A stretch of DNA of 64,000 nt, taken from positions 11,123,501 through 11,187,500 of the forward strand of contig BRKX01000004.1 in NCBI GenBank assembly GCA_026008535.1, read 5' to 3'. The stretch is from Perilla frutescens. Lineage: Eukaryota > Streptophyta > Magnoliopsida > Lamiales > Lamiaceae. The notes beneath the pieces were generated by a model that was not told the DNA's origin, did no database searches, and saw nothing but the letters and a program-made list of their open reading frames with translations. Made by a program: the position numbers and the translations under genes. Shown in pieces: positions 13,302 through 26,271 of the stretch (positions are counted from its first letter, which is position 1; each line of letters starts with the position of its first letter).

Positions 13302-14600
13302 TTAGAGATATACGGATAATTTATAATAAATAATTTTATAAATAAATAATTAAATTATGGTTAAATAATTAATAGTGATAATCCTAAAATGTATACAAAA
13401 TATACTTATATTGAAGTGTGTTCGCTATTTTATCAGCAAACAACCCATATTCATTAATAAATTTTCGTTCATGGTACTCAATAAAACAAATAAACTAATT
13501 GTTCACCCCAAAATTCGTTACAAATATAATTGGAATCTTTTATAATTTTAGGTACAATGAGAATAATTAAGAAATAAAAGACAAATGTAAAACACATTTA
13601 AGAAAATTATTATAATACATACATCTTCATCATCTCTCCAGAGCATATGAAGTGTATAGGACATCATCGAGGGAGAGTTGTCACGACTTGAACAATGCTT
13701 CCTCGATTTGATTAATGTTTCATCATCATCTTTTTTATTTGTAGAGAACACCTCAAACTCATCTTTAGCATCATATTATTTTATGTCTCTTTACACGTAT
13801 GTATGAATGTATTAAATTGTATTTTCGTACAACGATGCTATACATAGTGTGAAATTAAACATAGTCATTTTTTATGTGTGATATATAAAATATACATATT
13901 GAATCTTATAATTAAAGAAAACATTAAAGAATTTGAAATGTGTTGTATAAATAATATTTTGTATAAAATAAGGTAGTATAGAAATATTTAAATATGTGCT
14001 CTCGCAAATTTGAAGTTCATTATAATATAAATTTGCTAACTAAAAAATGTTCATTTTCGACATGATGTAGCATAATTTGATTGCTCAACAATCAAAAATT
14101 CTAAAAATTAGGCTCAAGGTCTCGCATATAAGTGAAACTCAATTAGGATATGAGAATCATAAACTACTTCACGAAATAATATCAATAAATGAAATTATTT
14201 CTTTGAACTGAATAAATGTTATATGATAACATTAGAAATAATTAAAAAATTAATTTATGCTAAATAACATAAAGGAAAAATAAGATGAGCATTTAACACA
14301 AAAAGAAGAAGAAAAGTGTGTGTAATTGAAAATAAGAGATTTTGGACAACATGATTCGAATACAATATATATATATATATAATTAATCATAGCAAAAAAT
14401 TAATTACAAATAAATCTTGTACACCAATAACAAAACACAGTGTTACAAATAAATAAAAATACTACGCAAAGTTAATAACATTCTTGAATAAAGAAGAGCT
14501 AATAAACAATAAAAATTTGGTTCATTCAATTACAAAATAATGTTCAATTACTCAACAAATAATTTCATTCTTAAAGCTCGTTGGTCTCGAGTTTTGGATT
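13302..14600. other. AT-rich DNA, possible second Helitron body
   Basis: No gene is supported. A segment at 13620-13750 reads as a short acidic, serine-rich frame on the minus strand (67 codons) that I do not recognise. It could be a captured exon or chance. Confidence 0.35.
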
Positions 14601-14616
14601 TTTTTAAGATATGATT

Positions 14617-14880
14617 AATTTTAGTGTTTCTCATATTTTAGAGAGGGCAATTGGATAGCTGACATTTTGGCTTCATCGAGTACGCCCTCGGATATCTGGT
14701 TTTATGCTATTTCTTGTATAGTGTATGCTTTGTGTATGTGGTTGAGAAGGACTCATCACTCATCAGGTCTTTTTTTTTTTTTGGTTTTCTTACAGAGGAA
14801 TACTCTTTTTTCCATATAATTTTTTCCACGTGGGTTTTAATGAGGCTCAAGTCCCTCGAGTTATCATCATATAATATCCA
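14617..14880 (+). pseudogene. LINE 3' fragment (RNase H end and tail)
   Basis: From 14640 the frame reads REGNWIADILASSS, the conserved last part of the RNase H domain of plant L1-type LINEs, followed by PSDIWF. Downstream come T-rich tracts and a GTTTTAATGAGGC motif that I associate with plant LINE 3' regions. Only about 150 bp of coding sequence remains. The rest of the RT is absent, as expected for a truncated or captured LINE scrap. The identification rests on one short motif. Confidence 0.45.
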
Positions 14881-17416
14881 GAATTGTTAAGTTTGGGTTA
14901 CTTTTTCTTTTCTTTAATTATAATAAATAATTAATTTAAAAATAATGTTCAATTACTTAATTTAACATACAAGTACTATTGCCTATGAATCTACGAATCC
15001 TTATTTTCAAGTGAATTTTATTATAATCTCGAGTCTTCTAATATAATCTTTCGTATTATCTCATTGAATTATTTTATATATTCTTATAAATATATTATTA
15101 GAAAGCTCTAAAAATTTAGTACCCAAAATAGGGCATATAATAATAAAATAAATTTTATTGTAGGAATCAAAAGTATTAAAATACAGTTGCAAGTAAAAGT
15201 AACCACGATTATAAGATTCATATAATAGTAATCAATGCAGCGTAAAATATAAAAATTTACAAAGTTCATATATATCCACAGTTCATAAAAAAATCATTTA
15301 TATGATAAATATCTTACACTATATGTGTGTATATATATATTATATTACACTATATTATATCTTACAATATATATATATATATGTATGTATGTATAGAGTC
15401 CAAATAAATTTGAACAAACTACATAAAAATATAAATACAATATAAAATATCCTATTTGTCGATTTAAAATGTTTATTTTGGTCCAAATTTATAAATCATT
15501 AATAAACATATTACAAAGAACAAAATCAATATATCTACAAAGAACCATTCAAATATTGGAAAAATAAAAGATTTATCCAAGAAAGGGGAAAAAATTACAT
15601 CTCTGTTCACCGTGTTCCCCTTGACTCATGTACAGTAGTAGTTTGTATTTATGCATCCAACAAAGGATTGTGATTTCATAATCCGAAAGCAACATGCACA
15701 AGATGTTAATTGTATGCCCGTAAAATAAAATAAAATTGTATGTCCATACAATAAACTTAAAGTGACAATAGCAATAACAAAATATATTTAAGCAAAAAGT
15801 GAATGCACCTAAATTTTTCAAATATTGTTCTCGAAAAACACAATATAATGAAATATTATATCTTTTATACAATTTTGTTAATTCATTAAGTTAATTAGGT
15901 TGGTTTATTATAATTTATTAATTAAATGATTACTATTAATTTTACTGAAAATAGTTTTATTTTTAAGTAACCTTAAAAATATAGATCCCTAATCTTAGTC
16001 TGAAAAATCAAATGTTTCAAAAGTAACTACCACAAAATAAAATCATCTTATCAAACTTGGTTTGCACCTCATGAAGTGCACCTATTTCTTCCTCAATCTC
16101 CATCAACAATATTCTCCATACTTCACAACTACTGCAGAAATTCAAAATATTATGATAATGACATGCATTTTAGAAATGAGTATTAAAATAAGAGTGTCCC
16201 GTTTATAAAAAAAAATGTACTAATATAAATTCAAAGATAAACAAAATTAAACAATTGACACTCACCGTGCCGCTTTCTTTATATTATACTACTATCTTAA
16301 TTGGAATCAATTAATTAAAGTGCATATATACTAACCTCACACTGAAAAATGCATTAATTCAAAGGCGGAACACATATACTATGAACTATCCTTCCATATG
16401 CAAGTACCCGGTGCTGGAATTTTTTTTTGTTTGATCTAACTGAAAAATAAATAAAAGAGGAATATAAAAATAATGTAAAAAATTCTTGAAGAAACAATAT
16501 AAAATGTTTTGAATTCAATATAATATTTTGAATTTGCGATTGCCACAAACATCACCTCTAATGATTGTGTTGGAAAAAAAAAACTTTGTTCGCAATTTTT
16601 TTTTTAAATTCACGAATTGTTTGAGACATGGGGATGGAGGGTGAGAGCTGTATTTATATATGTTGGTTATATCTTCAATCAAGCCTTTTCTTTAAGGTGG
16701 ATTTGCGTAATTATGGGATTCAAGATATTATTGGAACATAAATTAAGAAATTGTCATTTTTATTCATTAATTAAGACAACTTTTGGGGCATGAATTAAGA
16801 GACGTTCCATTTTTGTATACTGATTCACGTAATTATTAGAGGAAATCAAAGCAAAACTCTAATATGTTGGTATATATTATATATAGTGGTTTATAAAAAC
16901 TATATGTTATATTATATTATTTGATTTATACTGATTTATATCTATTTATAGATATAAATTATTATATTATATTATATTATATATTATATTATATGTTTAC
17001 TTTAATATATATACAGTAAACTGTTTTATTATGTTAAAAAAGCTATTTTATTATATTATATGTTACACACAATTAAATTACTAATTAAAGACAAATGTAA
17101 ATGTTTTTCTTATGGTTTCAGATTCCTTTAAATTTTATTATACCTATGTGGAATTTTAAAAGAAATATTTTTATATAAATTAATAAATAATAATTTACTA
17201 TACATAATTACTAATTATGTATATCAATGGATATAAGGCACGTGCAATTTTTTACAACACTGTTCAAGGTTCATTTTAATTTTTTTATATTTATGTGGTA
17301 TTTTTTAGAATAAATAATTAATTTTTTAATATAATATAAAAGTAAATTTTTAACCACATATAAGTATTAGTTATGGATATGTGCATTTGGGTAAAAGACA
17401 CATAAATTTTGCACTT
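14881..17416. other. AT-rich DNA; CACTA-like subterminal units at right end
   Basis: No gene is supported. (AT)n and (GT)n stretches occur near 15320-15400. From about 17100 to 17410 the sequence resembles the 9130-9380 subterminal units (CTATGTGG, ACCACATA, GTTATGGATATG), so the CACTA array appears to resume here. Confidence 0.4.
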
Positions 17417-17704
17417 GAGATCCTCTAGTCCCAACTTGTGTGTGCCAACTGTGTGCCACACATCAAAATTATTACGTTTTCTTTTATTTTTTCTTCAATT
17501 TTAATTTTTTTTGATTTAGTATAATTTTACATTATTATTTAGAGTTTATTCCACCCAATTAGGGATTATAATTATTTTTTAATATTTAATTTTCATTTTT
17601 TGGTTAATATAATTGATTTTTAGGGTTGATTATTCCAAACTTAGGGTACATAATTTTTTAAAATTTTAATTTTTTTACAATAAATATTAATTATGATTAG
17701 TTAT

Positions 17705-18328
17705 TGTTGGAACCGTTAGGTTCGATATTTATCTATATTTTTATTTTATCTTTCTTTGTTTTATTGTGTGTAGGATATAGTTGAGAAGTTTTTGTCACAT
17801 GTGTTTGACCGAGCCATAAGAGATAAAAATGAAGATTTGGTTGTTCCTATTTTCATGGGATAAGCTTGCTTGAGGCGCAAATCTAGCAATTAATGGAGAA
17901 GTGGAGATCGTGTTTATTGCTTGGAGTAGAGATCAAGATTTTAGTTGTGTATAAATAGGAATCATATTCATAGTTTATAGATACGTGTCCAGAGAGCATT
18001 TTACAGATTGTATAGATCGAGTTTTTCATATTTTCATAGAATTTCTACTAGATTTGGTTAAGACAACTTTAGTCTCAACTTTCTGTGAAGAAAGAGATAA
18101 AGTGTCTTAAGGTCTAGTTAGCATTTGTCTAGTAGTGTTTTTGTAATTCACATATTTTATATAGTGAAGATTTTGCCCTGAGGCACTTCACGAGGTTATA
18201 AAAATAATCTCGTGAAAATTCCAATCTGTTGTTCTATATTTAAATTTCCGCTGCGTATGCAAAGTTGTCTCAACTTTGGAGCCAACTTTGATCACAACTC
18301 TGTCGAAATCGAGAGTTCGGTTTCTTCA
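17705..18328 (+). repeat. 5' LTR of Sirevirus (624 bp)
   Basis: It starts TGTTGGAACCG and ends GGTTTCTTCA. A TATAAATA box is at 17950-17957. It aligns with 24638-25261 without gaps. Confidence 0.96.
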
Positions 18329-18330
18329 AT

Positions 18331-18343
18331 TGGCATCGAGAGC
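18331..18343 (+). other. Primer-binding site of Sirevirus
   Basis: TGGCATCGAGAGC starts 2 bp after the 5' LTR. It is a diverged form of the tRNA-Met PBS (TGGTATCAGAGC). Confidence 0.75.
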
Positions 18344-18361
18344 AGACACTTGATACACTAA

Positions 18362-20250
18362 GTGGTGATCCTGTTTTCGTCAAGCACAATGGATTGCACG
18401 AACCCGTTGTTCAACAAACCCCCAGTTCTAGATGGCATGAACTATTCCTTTTGGAAAGTTTGGATAAGAGCATGCATCAAATCGATTGATGCAAGAGCAT
18501 GGCAAGCAGTTCAAAAAGGATGGGTACACCCCAAGATCGTGGATGCTGAAGGTGATGTATGTCGCACTCCTCAATCTGAATGGACCAGAGAGCAAAATGA
18601 AGAAGCCACGTTCAACGACAAAGCGCTTAATGCGATTCAATCCTCCCTGGATGTTCAAATGTTCAAACTCATAAGGAATTGTGAGACGGCCAAGGAAGCA
18701 TGTGATATACTCCAGCAGCATTGCGAAGGTGATATTGGAATTAAAGAATCAAGGCATCGGATTCTCACCACGAAGTTTGAAAACCTGAAGATGGAGGAGG
18801 ATGAAACCATTGGAGATTATTGCAATAAGCTGCTTGAGATTGCTAACGAGTGCAATGATTTGGGTGATCCAATCACTAATAAAAGGTTAGTCTCAAAAGC
18901 TTTAAGGACTCTAACATCTCGCTTTGACATGAAAGTAGTTGCAATTGATACGGCTTCAACTACTGGATCTCTAGAGTTTACCAAATTGATGAATGACCTG
19001 AAGACGTATGGGATGGAGTTGAACGAGAAAAGTGGACCGTCCAAGAAAAAGGGAATTGCCTTGATAGTTGGGGAATCTTCAAAGGCAACGTCAGCCTATG
19101 ATGAAGAAGAAGATGAAGACCTTGAAGAAATTCATGTAAAAAATCCTGACTTTGCTCTTATCACCAAAAGGCTGAACTCTCTCATTCGTGCCACCAAAGG
19201 AAAACAACAGAAGGGAGGTTCTGAACAGCGCAAACCTCGATTTGATCCTTCTAGGTTTCTGGTTCTTTATTAACGTATAAACTCACCTGGAAAAGAACCA
19301 AAATTTGTGAAACGTACTGCTTCAGACCATTTTAGGCCAACAGAAGTGAAGGACTTCGCCACCATTCAGTGCTATGAATGCAAACGTTATGGACACTTTG
19401 CAAATGAGTGTGCCAATACCTTCAGAAAGCTGGGAAAACCTGTAAACTTCTTATCCCTTAGCGACAGTGAGCTGGACACCTCTGGGATTCAAGTTGAAGA
19501 AATCCCAGATGACGCCCAGATTGAACATGCAGCCTTAACTGCAGTGTGTGAAGATCCCACCGAAGATGAGATAACTTCGGATAGGTATGATGAATCATAT
19601 TATGAGAATCTTTTTTGTTTTAATACTGTAGTGACTACAGCAGGGGATGTTGAAGAGGAAGTTACAGAGGAAGAAACTCTTGAGTTATTGATGAAAATGC
19701 AAGAACTTTACAAAGACTTGTATGCTAAGTGGACCAAGTAGTGCAAAGTTGTGGAGTCACAAAATGAAGAAATCTCCGTGCAAAAGACGACCCTAACAAA
19801 GCTGGAAGCCATGTTGACCAGGAAGGATGCTGAGTTAAACAATATGAGAATTAAACTCAATCATGCTGATGAGACCTTCAAAAGACTCAACACTGGTACA
19901 TCTAAACTTGATGAAGTTCTGGCACAAACACAGGTAACTTCACATGGCATTGGCTATGATAGCAGTGTGAAGCCAGCTTTCACACAAATCATGCCTACTC
20001 ATGGAATACCGTTTGTTAAAGCCAAAGAAGCTCCCTCCACCTCTTCTGTAAGAAGGAAACGTAGGAGGTACATTTGTCACTACTGTTTTCTTCCGGGTCA
20101 CATCAAACCATTCTGTCACAGATTCTTGCAGGAACATCAGAAGGAGATGCAACTGAGGAAACAACTGTCAAATCCTATTCTAGCAGGCAAAGGGAATAGT
20201 TCAAGAAATTGGTATGGAGACCCAAAGTCACCTCCACAGTTACCTGCCAA
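18362..20250 (+). pseudogene. gag: Sirevirus gag (stops at 19271 and 19739)
   Basis: The likely initiator is ATG 18389 (MDCTNPLF); the frame itself opens at 18362. The N-terminal 200 residues form a copia gag (UBN2-type) domain with YSFWK, DIL and NLKM(E)E(D)ETI motifs. Two CCHC knuckles follow: CYECKRYGHFANEC (19370-19411) and CHYCFLPGHIKPFCH (20075-20119), with an acidic and coiled-coil-like stretch between. In-frame stops are TAA 19271-19273 and TAG 19739-19741, both one C-to-T change from glutamine codons. Near 20200-20260 the coding shifts frame into pol, consistent with a 1-bp loss. The protein would form the capsid-like particle. Confidence 0.9.
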
Positions 20251-23200
20251 GTGGTCTTCACTGCATCAACTGTTGATAACTCAACAACTTGGTACTTTGA
20301 TAGCGGGTGCTCACGTCACATGACGGGTTCTAGATGTTACCTATCAAACTATCAAAGAGTCAATGGTAGCGAAGTAACCTTTGGTGGAGGATCAAATGAC
20401 AAGATTGTGGGACGCGGTACCTTGGACAGCCCTGGACTCCCAAAAATGGCCAACGTATCACATATTGAAGGGTTAACTGCAAACCTTATAAGCATCAACC
20501 AACTCTGTGATGACAACTTCAGTGTCATCTTTGATAAAGAAAGGTGTACTGTGATGGACATCAATGGGAATCATGTGATCTCAGGGGTAAGATCTTCCAA
20601 TAATATCTATGAGACCAACAGAAATAGTTGTCTAAGTGCGCAGGTGATAGAGGTGCAACTTTGGCATCAAAAATTGGGACACACCAACTTCTGTAACATG
20701 AAGAATCTCCAAAGGTTAAATGCTGTTCTAGGAGTTCCCAAGTTGAACATCTCAAGTCCTAGTCTTTGTGGAGATTGCCAAAAGGGAAAACAAGTCAAAG
20801 CTTCGCACCCTGTTGTGACAACTTCTGAGAGACCTTTCGCAACTCAAAGCTGCTTCGAACTACTCCATATGGACCTTATGGGACCAGCTGAAGTCGAAAG
20901 CCTTAGAGGTAAATGGTACTCTTTCGTCATTGTAGATGACCTCTCTAGATATACTTGGGTGAAATTGTTGAGAAATAAGGGTGAAACATATGACACCTTC
21001 TTAGAGGTATATGCTATGATCAAAAACTTTTATCACGCTTGTGTAAAAAGGTTAAGATCCGATCATGGAAGGGAGTTTGAGAATATTCATTTCCTAAATT
21101 TTTGCTCTAAAGAAGGGATTCATCATGAGTACTCAGCCCCAAAGACACCTCAACAAAATGGTGTCGCCGAGTGAAAGAATAGGACTCTGCAAGAAATGGC
21201 CACTGTTATGCTGCAATCAAAGAAGTTGGCCAAGCAATTTTGGGCTGAAGCCTTAAACACTGCATGTCATGTAAGTAATAGAGTAAATCTGAGGACCGGA
21301 ACCACCATGACGTCATATGAGATTTTGAATGGTAAAAAGCCCAACTTAAAATACTTACATGTTTTCGGTTGTGTGTGTTACATTTTGAATGATAGGGATT
21401 ATCTTTATAAGTTTGATCCCAAAAGTGACAAAGGTGTTTTCGTCGGGTACTCTCTCAACAGTCATGCTTACCGTGTCTATAACCTCAGAACCAAAACGGT
21501 GATGGAAACTGTGAATGTTAGGTTTGATGATTTGGCCAGTCTTTATACTCCTGTTGATGATACTGATGGTTTGATTGAGATACAGGGTAGAAGTAGAACA
21601 AGTGACACAGAAGTGGAAGAAAGAGTGTACCCTGAAGTTGAGCCCACTTCAACAGAAACCGAGGATACACCAGCAAATGAACCTGAATCTGATCATGAGC
21701 AAGAAGGTCCAGATATCCCTGTACAAGGCAGTGCAAGAAGGGACCCACCGAAAAGAATTCGCAAAGATCATCCAATAGACTAAGTCATTGGAGATGTTAA
21801 CGAAGGGATCCGAACAAGAGGGAAAGCAATTGCCAACTACAAGGAAATGGTAAGGATGGTGTGTTTATCATGTGTCATACATGAAGTTGGCACGATTGTG
21901 TTCTTGTCCATGATTGAACCTAAGAATGCTGCTGAAGCCTTAAAGGATGAATTTTGGATTAGTGCAATGCAAGCCGAGTTACTTGAGTTCGTGAGGAACA
22001 AAGTTTGGACACTTGTGCCCAGACCTTCTGGAGTAAATGTTATTGGAACTAAGTGGATATTCAAAAATAAAACTGATGAATTTGAGAATATCATTAGAAA
22101 TAAGGCTCGCTTAGTTGCCCAAGGATATACTCAGGTAGAAGGTATAGACTATGATGAAACTTTTGCTCCGGTTGCACGAATAGAGTCGATTAGGCTTTTA
22201 TTTGCTATTGCATGTTATCTCAACATCACTCTTTACCAGATGGATGTTAAGGTAGCTTTTCTCAATGGAGTTTTGGAAGAGGAGGCGTATGTGGAACAGC
22301 CCAAAGGATTCGAAGATCCAATAAAGCCCGATCATGTGTACAAGCTACACAAGGCCCTTTATGGACTAAAGCAAGCTCCTAGAGCTTGGTATGGTCGGTT
22401 AACTGAATTTTTGCTTGATTTTGGTTTTTACAGGGGACATGCGGATAGGACACTCTTTCTAAAAAGGGAGAACAACTTTCTAACGATAGCTTAAATCTAT
22501 GTCGATGACATAGTATTTGGGTCAACAAGTGAGAAAGCCTTGAAGGAATTCGTGGAAGCCATGTCTACCTCTTTCGAGATGAGTATGGTTGGGGAACTTA
22601 GCAACTTTCTCAGACTTCAAGTCAAGCAAAAGGAGAACGGAGTGTTCGTCTCTCAGACGAAATATGGAAAGAACCTTGTAAAGAAATTCGGTCTGGAAAG
22701 TGCAAAACACATGAGAACCCCTATGAACACAACGGAGAAACTGTCAAAGAATGCAGTTGGGGTTGAAGTTGACCCAAATTTGTACAGATCAATGATAGGG
22801 AGCCTCCTGTATCTGACTGCGAGTCGACCAGATATCATGTACAGTGTGTGTGCATGTGCTCGATTTCAATCATGCCCAAAAGAGGAGCATTTGAAAGCAA
22901 TGAAAAGAATCATACGTTATGTCGCTGGTACTTGTGAACTTGGACTTTGGTTCACGAAGGACACTTCCACAGACCTAGTCGGATACAGTGATGCCGACTA
23001 GGTTGGAGAGACCGACGACAGAAGGAGCACAAGTGGTGGATGCTGCTATTTGGGGAACAACCTTATTTCATGGCATAGTAAGAAACAAAACTGCATTTCA
23101 CTATCTACAGCCGAGTCGGAGTATGTAGCTGCCGGGAGTTGTGCCACACAATTGATATGGTTGAAGTCTATGTTGGATGACTATGGTTTAGAGAGCAACC

Positions 23201-23439
23201 CCTTGGTGATGATATGTGACAATACAAGTGCAATCAATCTTGCCAAGAACCCTGTTCATCACTCAAAGTCGAAACATATCCATTTAAGGTATCATTTTAT
23301 TAGATATTTAGTTGAAAAGAAGTTATTAAAGTTGGAGTATATTAGTACAGATGTTCAACTGGTTGATATGTTTACTAAAGCTCTAAGCTATGAGAGATTC
23401 TCGATCTTGAGAAAATCTCTTGGCTTATGTATGATGTGA
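20251..23439 (+). pseudogene. pol: Sirevirus pol: protease, integrase, RT, RNase H
   Basis: Domains are in copia order. Protease: WYFDSGCSRHMTG, with the catalytic Asp at 20299-20301. Integrase: an HHCC zinc region (LWHQKLGH .. CGDCQKGK, about 20655-20800) and a DDE core (HMDLMGP, RSDHGREF, QQNGVAE). Reverse transcriptase: GTKWIFKNK to KALYGLKQAPRAW, and catalytic YVDD at 22498-22509. RNase H: YSDAD, STAESEYVA and DNTSAINLAKNP. It ends at 23439. Stops are TGA 21172, TAA 21781, TAA 22492 and TAG 22999, each explicable by one C-to-T or G-to-A transition. The enzymes would copy element RNA to DNA and integrate it; this copy cannot. Confidence 0.93.
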
Positions 23440-24637
23440 TACCGAATGTTGGCCCGACTGTTGTCACAACTTTTGGTATATCATAGTTAACTGTGAAGTT
23501 GAGCAGATTCGAGGATGAAAAAGGCTGTAAAAGGTGAAATCATGATCGTTCTTATAAAACCATATAACTAGGTCAAAGACCTTTGATAAGTGGCTTTTAT
23601 AAGATTCTTTTGGTTATTCATCTATTCACCATATGTTCCTCTTCTTGATAAGTTTTCTATGATATATTGAAAGTGTTCTGATTTTGATTTATCCTTTGAC
23701 AACAGTTGCTCAACAAAATAATAAAAAAAAATAATAAAAAAAAATAAACAAAAGAAAATTTTGTTTTGAAATTCAGTTGAATGTATCTGGAAGTGTATCT
23801 TACTCCTCCTTTAATATCTCATTTTGACTATATCTTTAATGATTTTGACTCCTATTTTTGTGGCGGGACGAATCTGTTTGTTACACTTTATGTTTAAAAT
23901 TCCCGTCTCCACCTTGTCTCTCTCCTATCTCTATTCTGCTACATATCTCATCAAATCAGATTTGCAAACAGATTTGCACTCAAGCTCTTATAGATTGTCC
24001 AACAAGCTTTCCTTGCTGACACCCGCACCAGAGATCTTCCTTGGATTGAAGTGACTGACAAAGATGCTCCAACCGAAGAACTCTTTTGTTCTGTTCCTGT
24101 GTTTCTTTTGCAGGAACAAATTCATTTCTTGTCGGAGCATATCACTATCTTTGAGAGACAGCGGCGTGTGCTACAAAGGTTTCTTTCTTTCCAAAAAGGG
24201 GGAGATGAAGGACCAAGCTGTCAAGGAGGAGGTGCAGGTCAAGATGAGGACGAGGAATGAAGGCTGCAGTCTGTTGCAGTAAAATTCTTTTTGTGGATGG
24301 AAGAATTTCTGAACAACTAATATTTTTCTTATGTTTTGTTTTGGTCTCTGAACAACTAATCCGTCTGTCTGCTGAAGTTTAGTTTTCTTAAACTAAAACT
24401 TATTTTGGTGTTTTTATGGAAACTTGATCTGTAAGATTGGGTATGTTCTTTTGGTGGTCAATCTATCTTGAAGTTGTTCTGACTGGGGGAGCAACTTTGT
24501 CCATCTAACCATAAGTGCTTATTTTTCATTTTGATCACAGGGGGAGCATTATGCTCTGTGTTTATTTATTTCAGGGGGAGAATCATATTTTACTTAAGAA
24601 TGTTTGGTTTTGGAAAAAAAGACAAAAAGGGGGAGAT
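23440..24637 (+). promoter_or_regulatory. Sirevirus 3' region with multiple polypurine tracts
   Basis: About 1.2 kb lies between RNase H and the 3' LTR. G-rich purine tracts occur at about 24193, 24485, 24538, 24573 and 24625. The first and last share AAAAAGGGGGAGAT, and the last directly precedes the LTR, so it is the plus-strand primer tract. Short frames here (23824-24282) are not recognisable as an envelope-like gene. Confidence 0.85.
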
Positions 24638-25261
24638 TGTTGGAACCGTTAGGTTCGATATTTATCTATGTTATTATTTTGTCTTTCTTTGTTTTATTGT
24701 GTGTAGGATATAGTTGAGAAGTTTTTGTCACATGTGTTTGACCGAGCCATAAGAGATAAAGATGAAGATTTGGTTGTTCCTATTTTCATGGGATAAGCTT
24801 GCTTGAGGCGCAAATCTAGCAATTAATGGAGAAGTGGAGATCGTGTTTATTGCTTGGAGTAGAGATCAAGATTTTAGTTGTGTATAAATAGGAATCATAT
24901 TCATAGTTTATAGATACGTGTCCAGAGAGCATTTTACAGATTGTATAGATCGAGTTTTTCATATTTTCATAGAATTTCTACTAGATTTGGTTAAGACAAC
25001 TTTAGTCTCAACTTTCTGTGAAGGAAGAGATAAAGTGTTTTAAGGTCTAGTTAGCATTTGTCTAGTAGTGTTTTTGTAATTCACATATTTTATATAGTGA
25101 AGATTTTGCCCTGAGGCACTTCACGAGGTTATAAAAATAATCTCATGAAAATTCCAATCCGTTGTTCTATATTTAAATTTCCGCTGCGTATGCAAAGTTG
25201 TCTCAACTTTGGAGCCAACTTTGATCACAACTCTGTCGAAACCGAGAGTTCGGTTTCTTTA
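24638..25261 (+). repeat. 3' LTR of Sirevirus (624 bp)
   Basis: It is identical to the 5' LTR except for about ten substitutions, mostly transitions. The terminal CA has become TA. Confidence 0.96.
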
Positions 25262-25481
25262 GTTATGATAAAACAAATTTTATTTTTATAAAAAATATTA
25301 TTAACAATATATAATTTTAATGGTGGCACACGGTTGGCACACACAAGTGGGACTAGAGGATCTCTACTCAAATTTTGAGGCAAGGTTCCCTTTTCTTTCT
25401 TATTTTTTGTTGTAGTTTTTCGTGATTGGTCCTTTTTTTCCAACATATGCATTTATAATTCTAAAATTAGGTACACATGTC

Positions 25482-26216
25482 CACCGGCGGATACAGGGGT
25501 GGGCAGAGGGGGCAGCTGCCCCCCACTCCCCCGGAACTTTTTTTCAATTTTTTTATATATAGTTTTAAATTTTACAATTTTTTTTACATATAGTTAAAAA
25601 ATAAAATTGAGAGAAGTTCATATTTTACACCTAATTAATTTTTTTTTACTAAAGTATAAAATTGTGTTGAGTTTGATATATATATATATATATTTATGGA
25701 ATACACATTTTTTTTATTCTAATTTATTTTTAATTTATACTCCGTATTAATTGTGATTAAATGTCAATATTTTTTAATTAAAGTTTTTTCTATTTTTATG
25801 TAGAATGTAGAGATGTTTTAAAATAAAATCATACAAGTATCTTTTTCATTTACTTTTAATGAAGTTAATATTCATTAAATATTAAACTAGGGATTGATTA
25901 TGAATTTTAAGAATTATAATAGAATCGAAAAATAGGATCGAATTTTGAATTTAAGTTATGATTCTGGAATGTTAGTATGTTACATATTAGTTTACATTAT
26001 TAAAATTAAAAAAAAAATTAAAAGTGTGGACTGTTGTCAACTCTTGGAATAAGAAAAATATATAGTGCATTACTGAAATAATATTTTGCCTCAACCGTGT
26101 AAATAAACCTGAAAGTCAATTGCTCCATCATATATTAGTGTCGCCCTAAAAAAAAATTTGTATCCGTCATATAACAATTTCGCCCCCCCTAAAAAAAGTT
26201 TCTGGATCCGCCACTG
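25482..26216. mobile_element. Non-autonomous hAT element (735 bp)
   Basis: It starts CACCGGCGGATACAG and ends CTGGATCCGCCACTG, so the terminal inverted repeats (CAGTGGCGGATCCAG type) match at 12 of 15 positions. An exact 8-bp duplication CACATGTC flanks it (25474-25481 and 26217-26224), the hAT size. The interior is AT-rich with no transposase frame. Near the left end a G/C-rich patch contains the palindrome GGCAGCTGCC. Confidence 0.88.
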
Positions 26217-26232
26217 CACATGTCCATAAATG

Positions 26233-26271
<39 letters not shown>

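Larger units (their letters stand above)
17705..25261 (+). mobile_element. Sirevirus-type Ty1/copia retrotransposon, full length
   Basis: Two 624-bp LTRs in direct orientation bound the element. GTTAT flanks it on both sides (17700-17704 and 25262-25266). The order gag, protease, integrase, RT, RNase H is the copia order. A long region after RNase H with five G-rich polypurine tracts is the hallmark of Sireviruses. About ten differences between the LTRs (by eye) make it the youngest element in the window, yet gag-pol has six stops and at least one frameshift. It sits inside the TIR MITE within the CACTA block. Confidence 0.95.
17417..25364. mobile_element. TIR MITE (about 386 bp) split by the Sirevirus
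   Basis: GAGATCCTCTAGTCCC starts the left end (17417). Its reverse complement GGGACTAGAGGATCTC ends the right end (25364). The inverted similarity continues inward for about 45-50 bp, including TTGTGTGTGCCAAC. The own sequence is 17417-17704 and 25267-25364. The two arms are almost 8 kb apart only because a Sirevirus landed between them. A target duplication was not resolved, so the superfamily is open. Confidence 0.7.

Noticed and set aside
13548..13751. 67-codon minus-strand frame
   Set aside because: Possible captured exon, but with no recognisable family and no splice context.
23824..24282. Short frames between Sirevirus RNase H and 3' LTR as an envelope-like gene
   Set aside because: Frames are short, overlapping and without a signal peptide or recognised domain.
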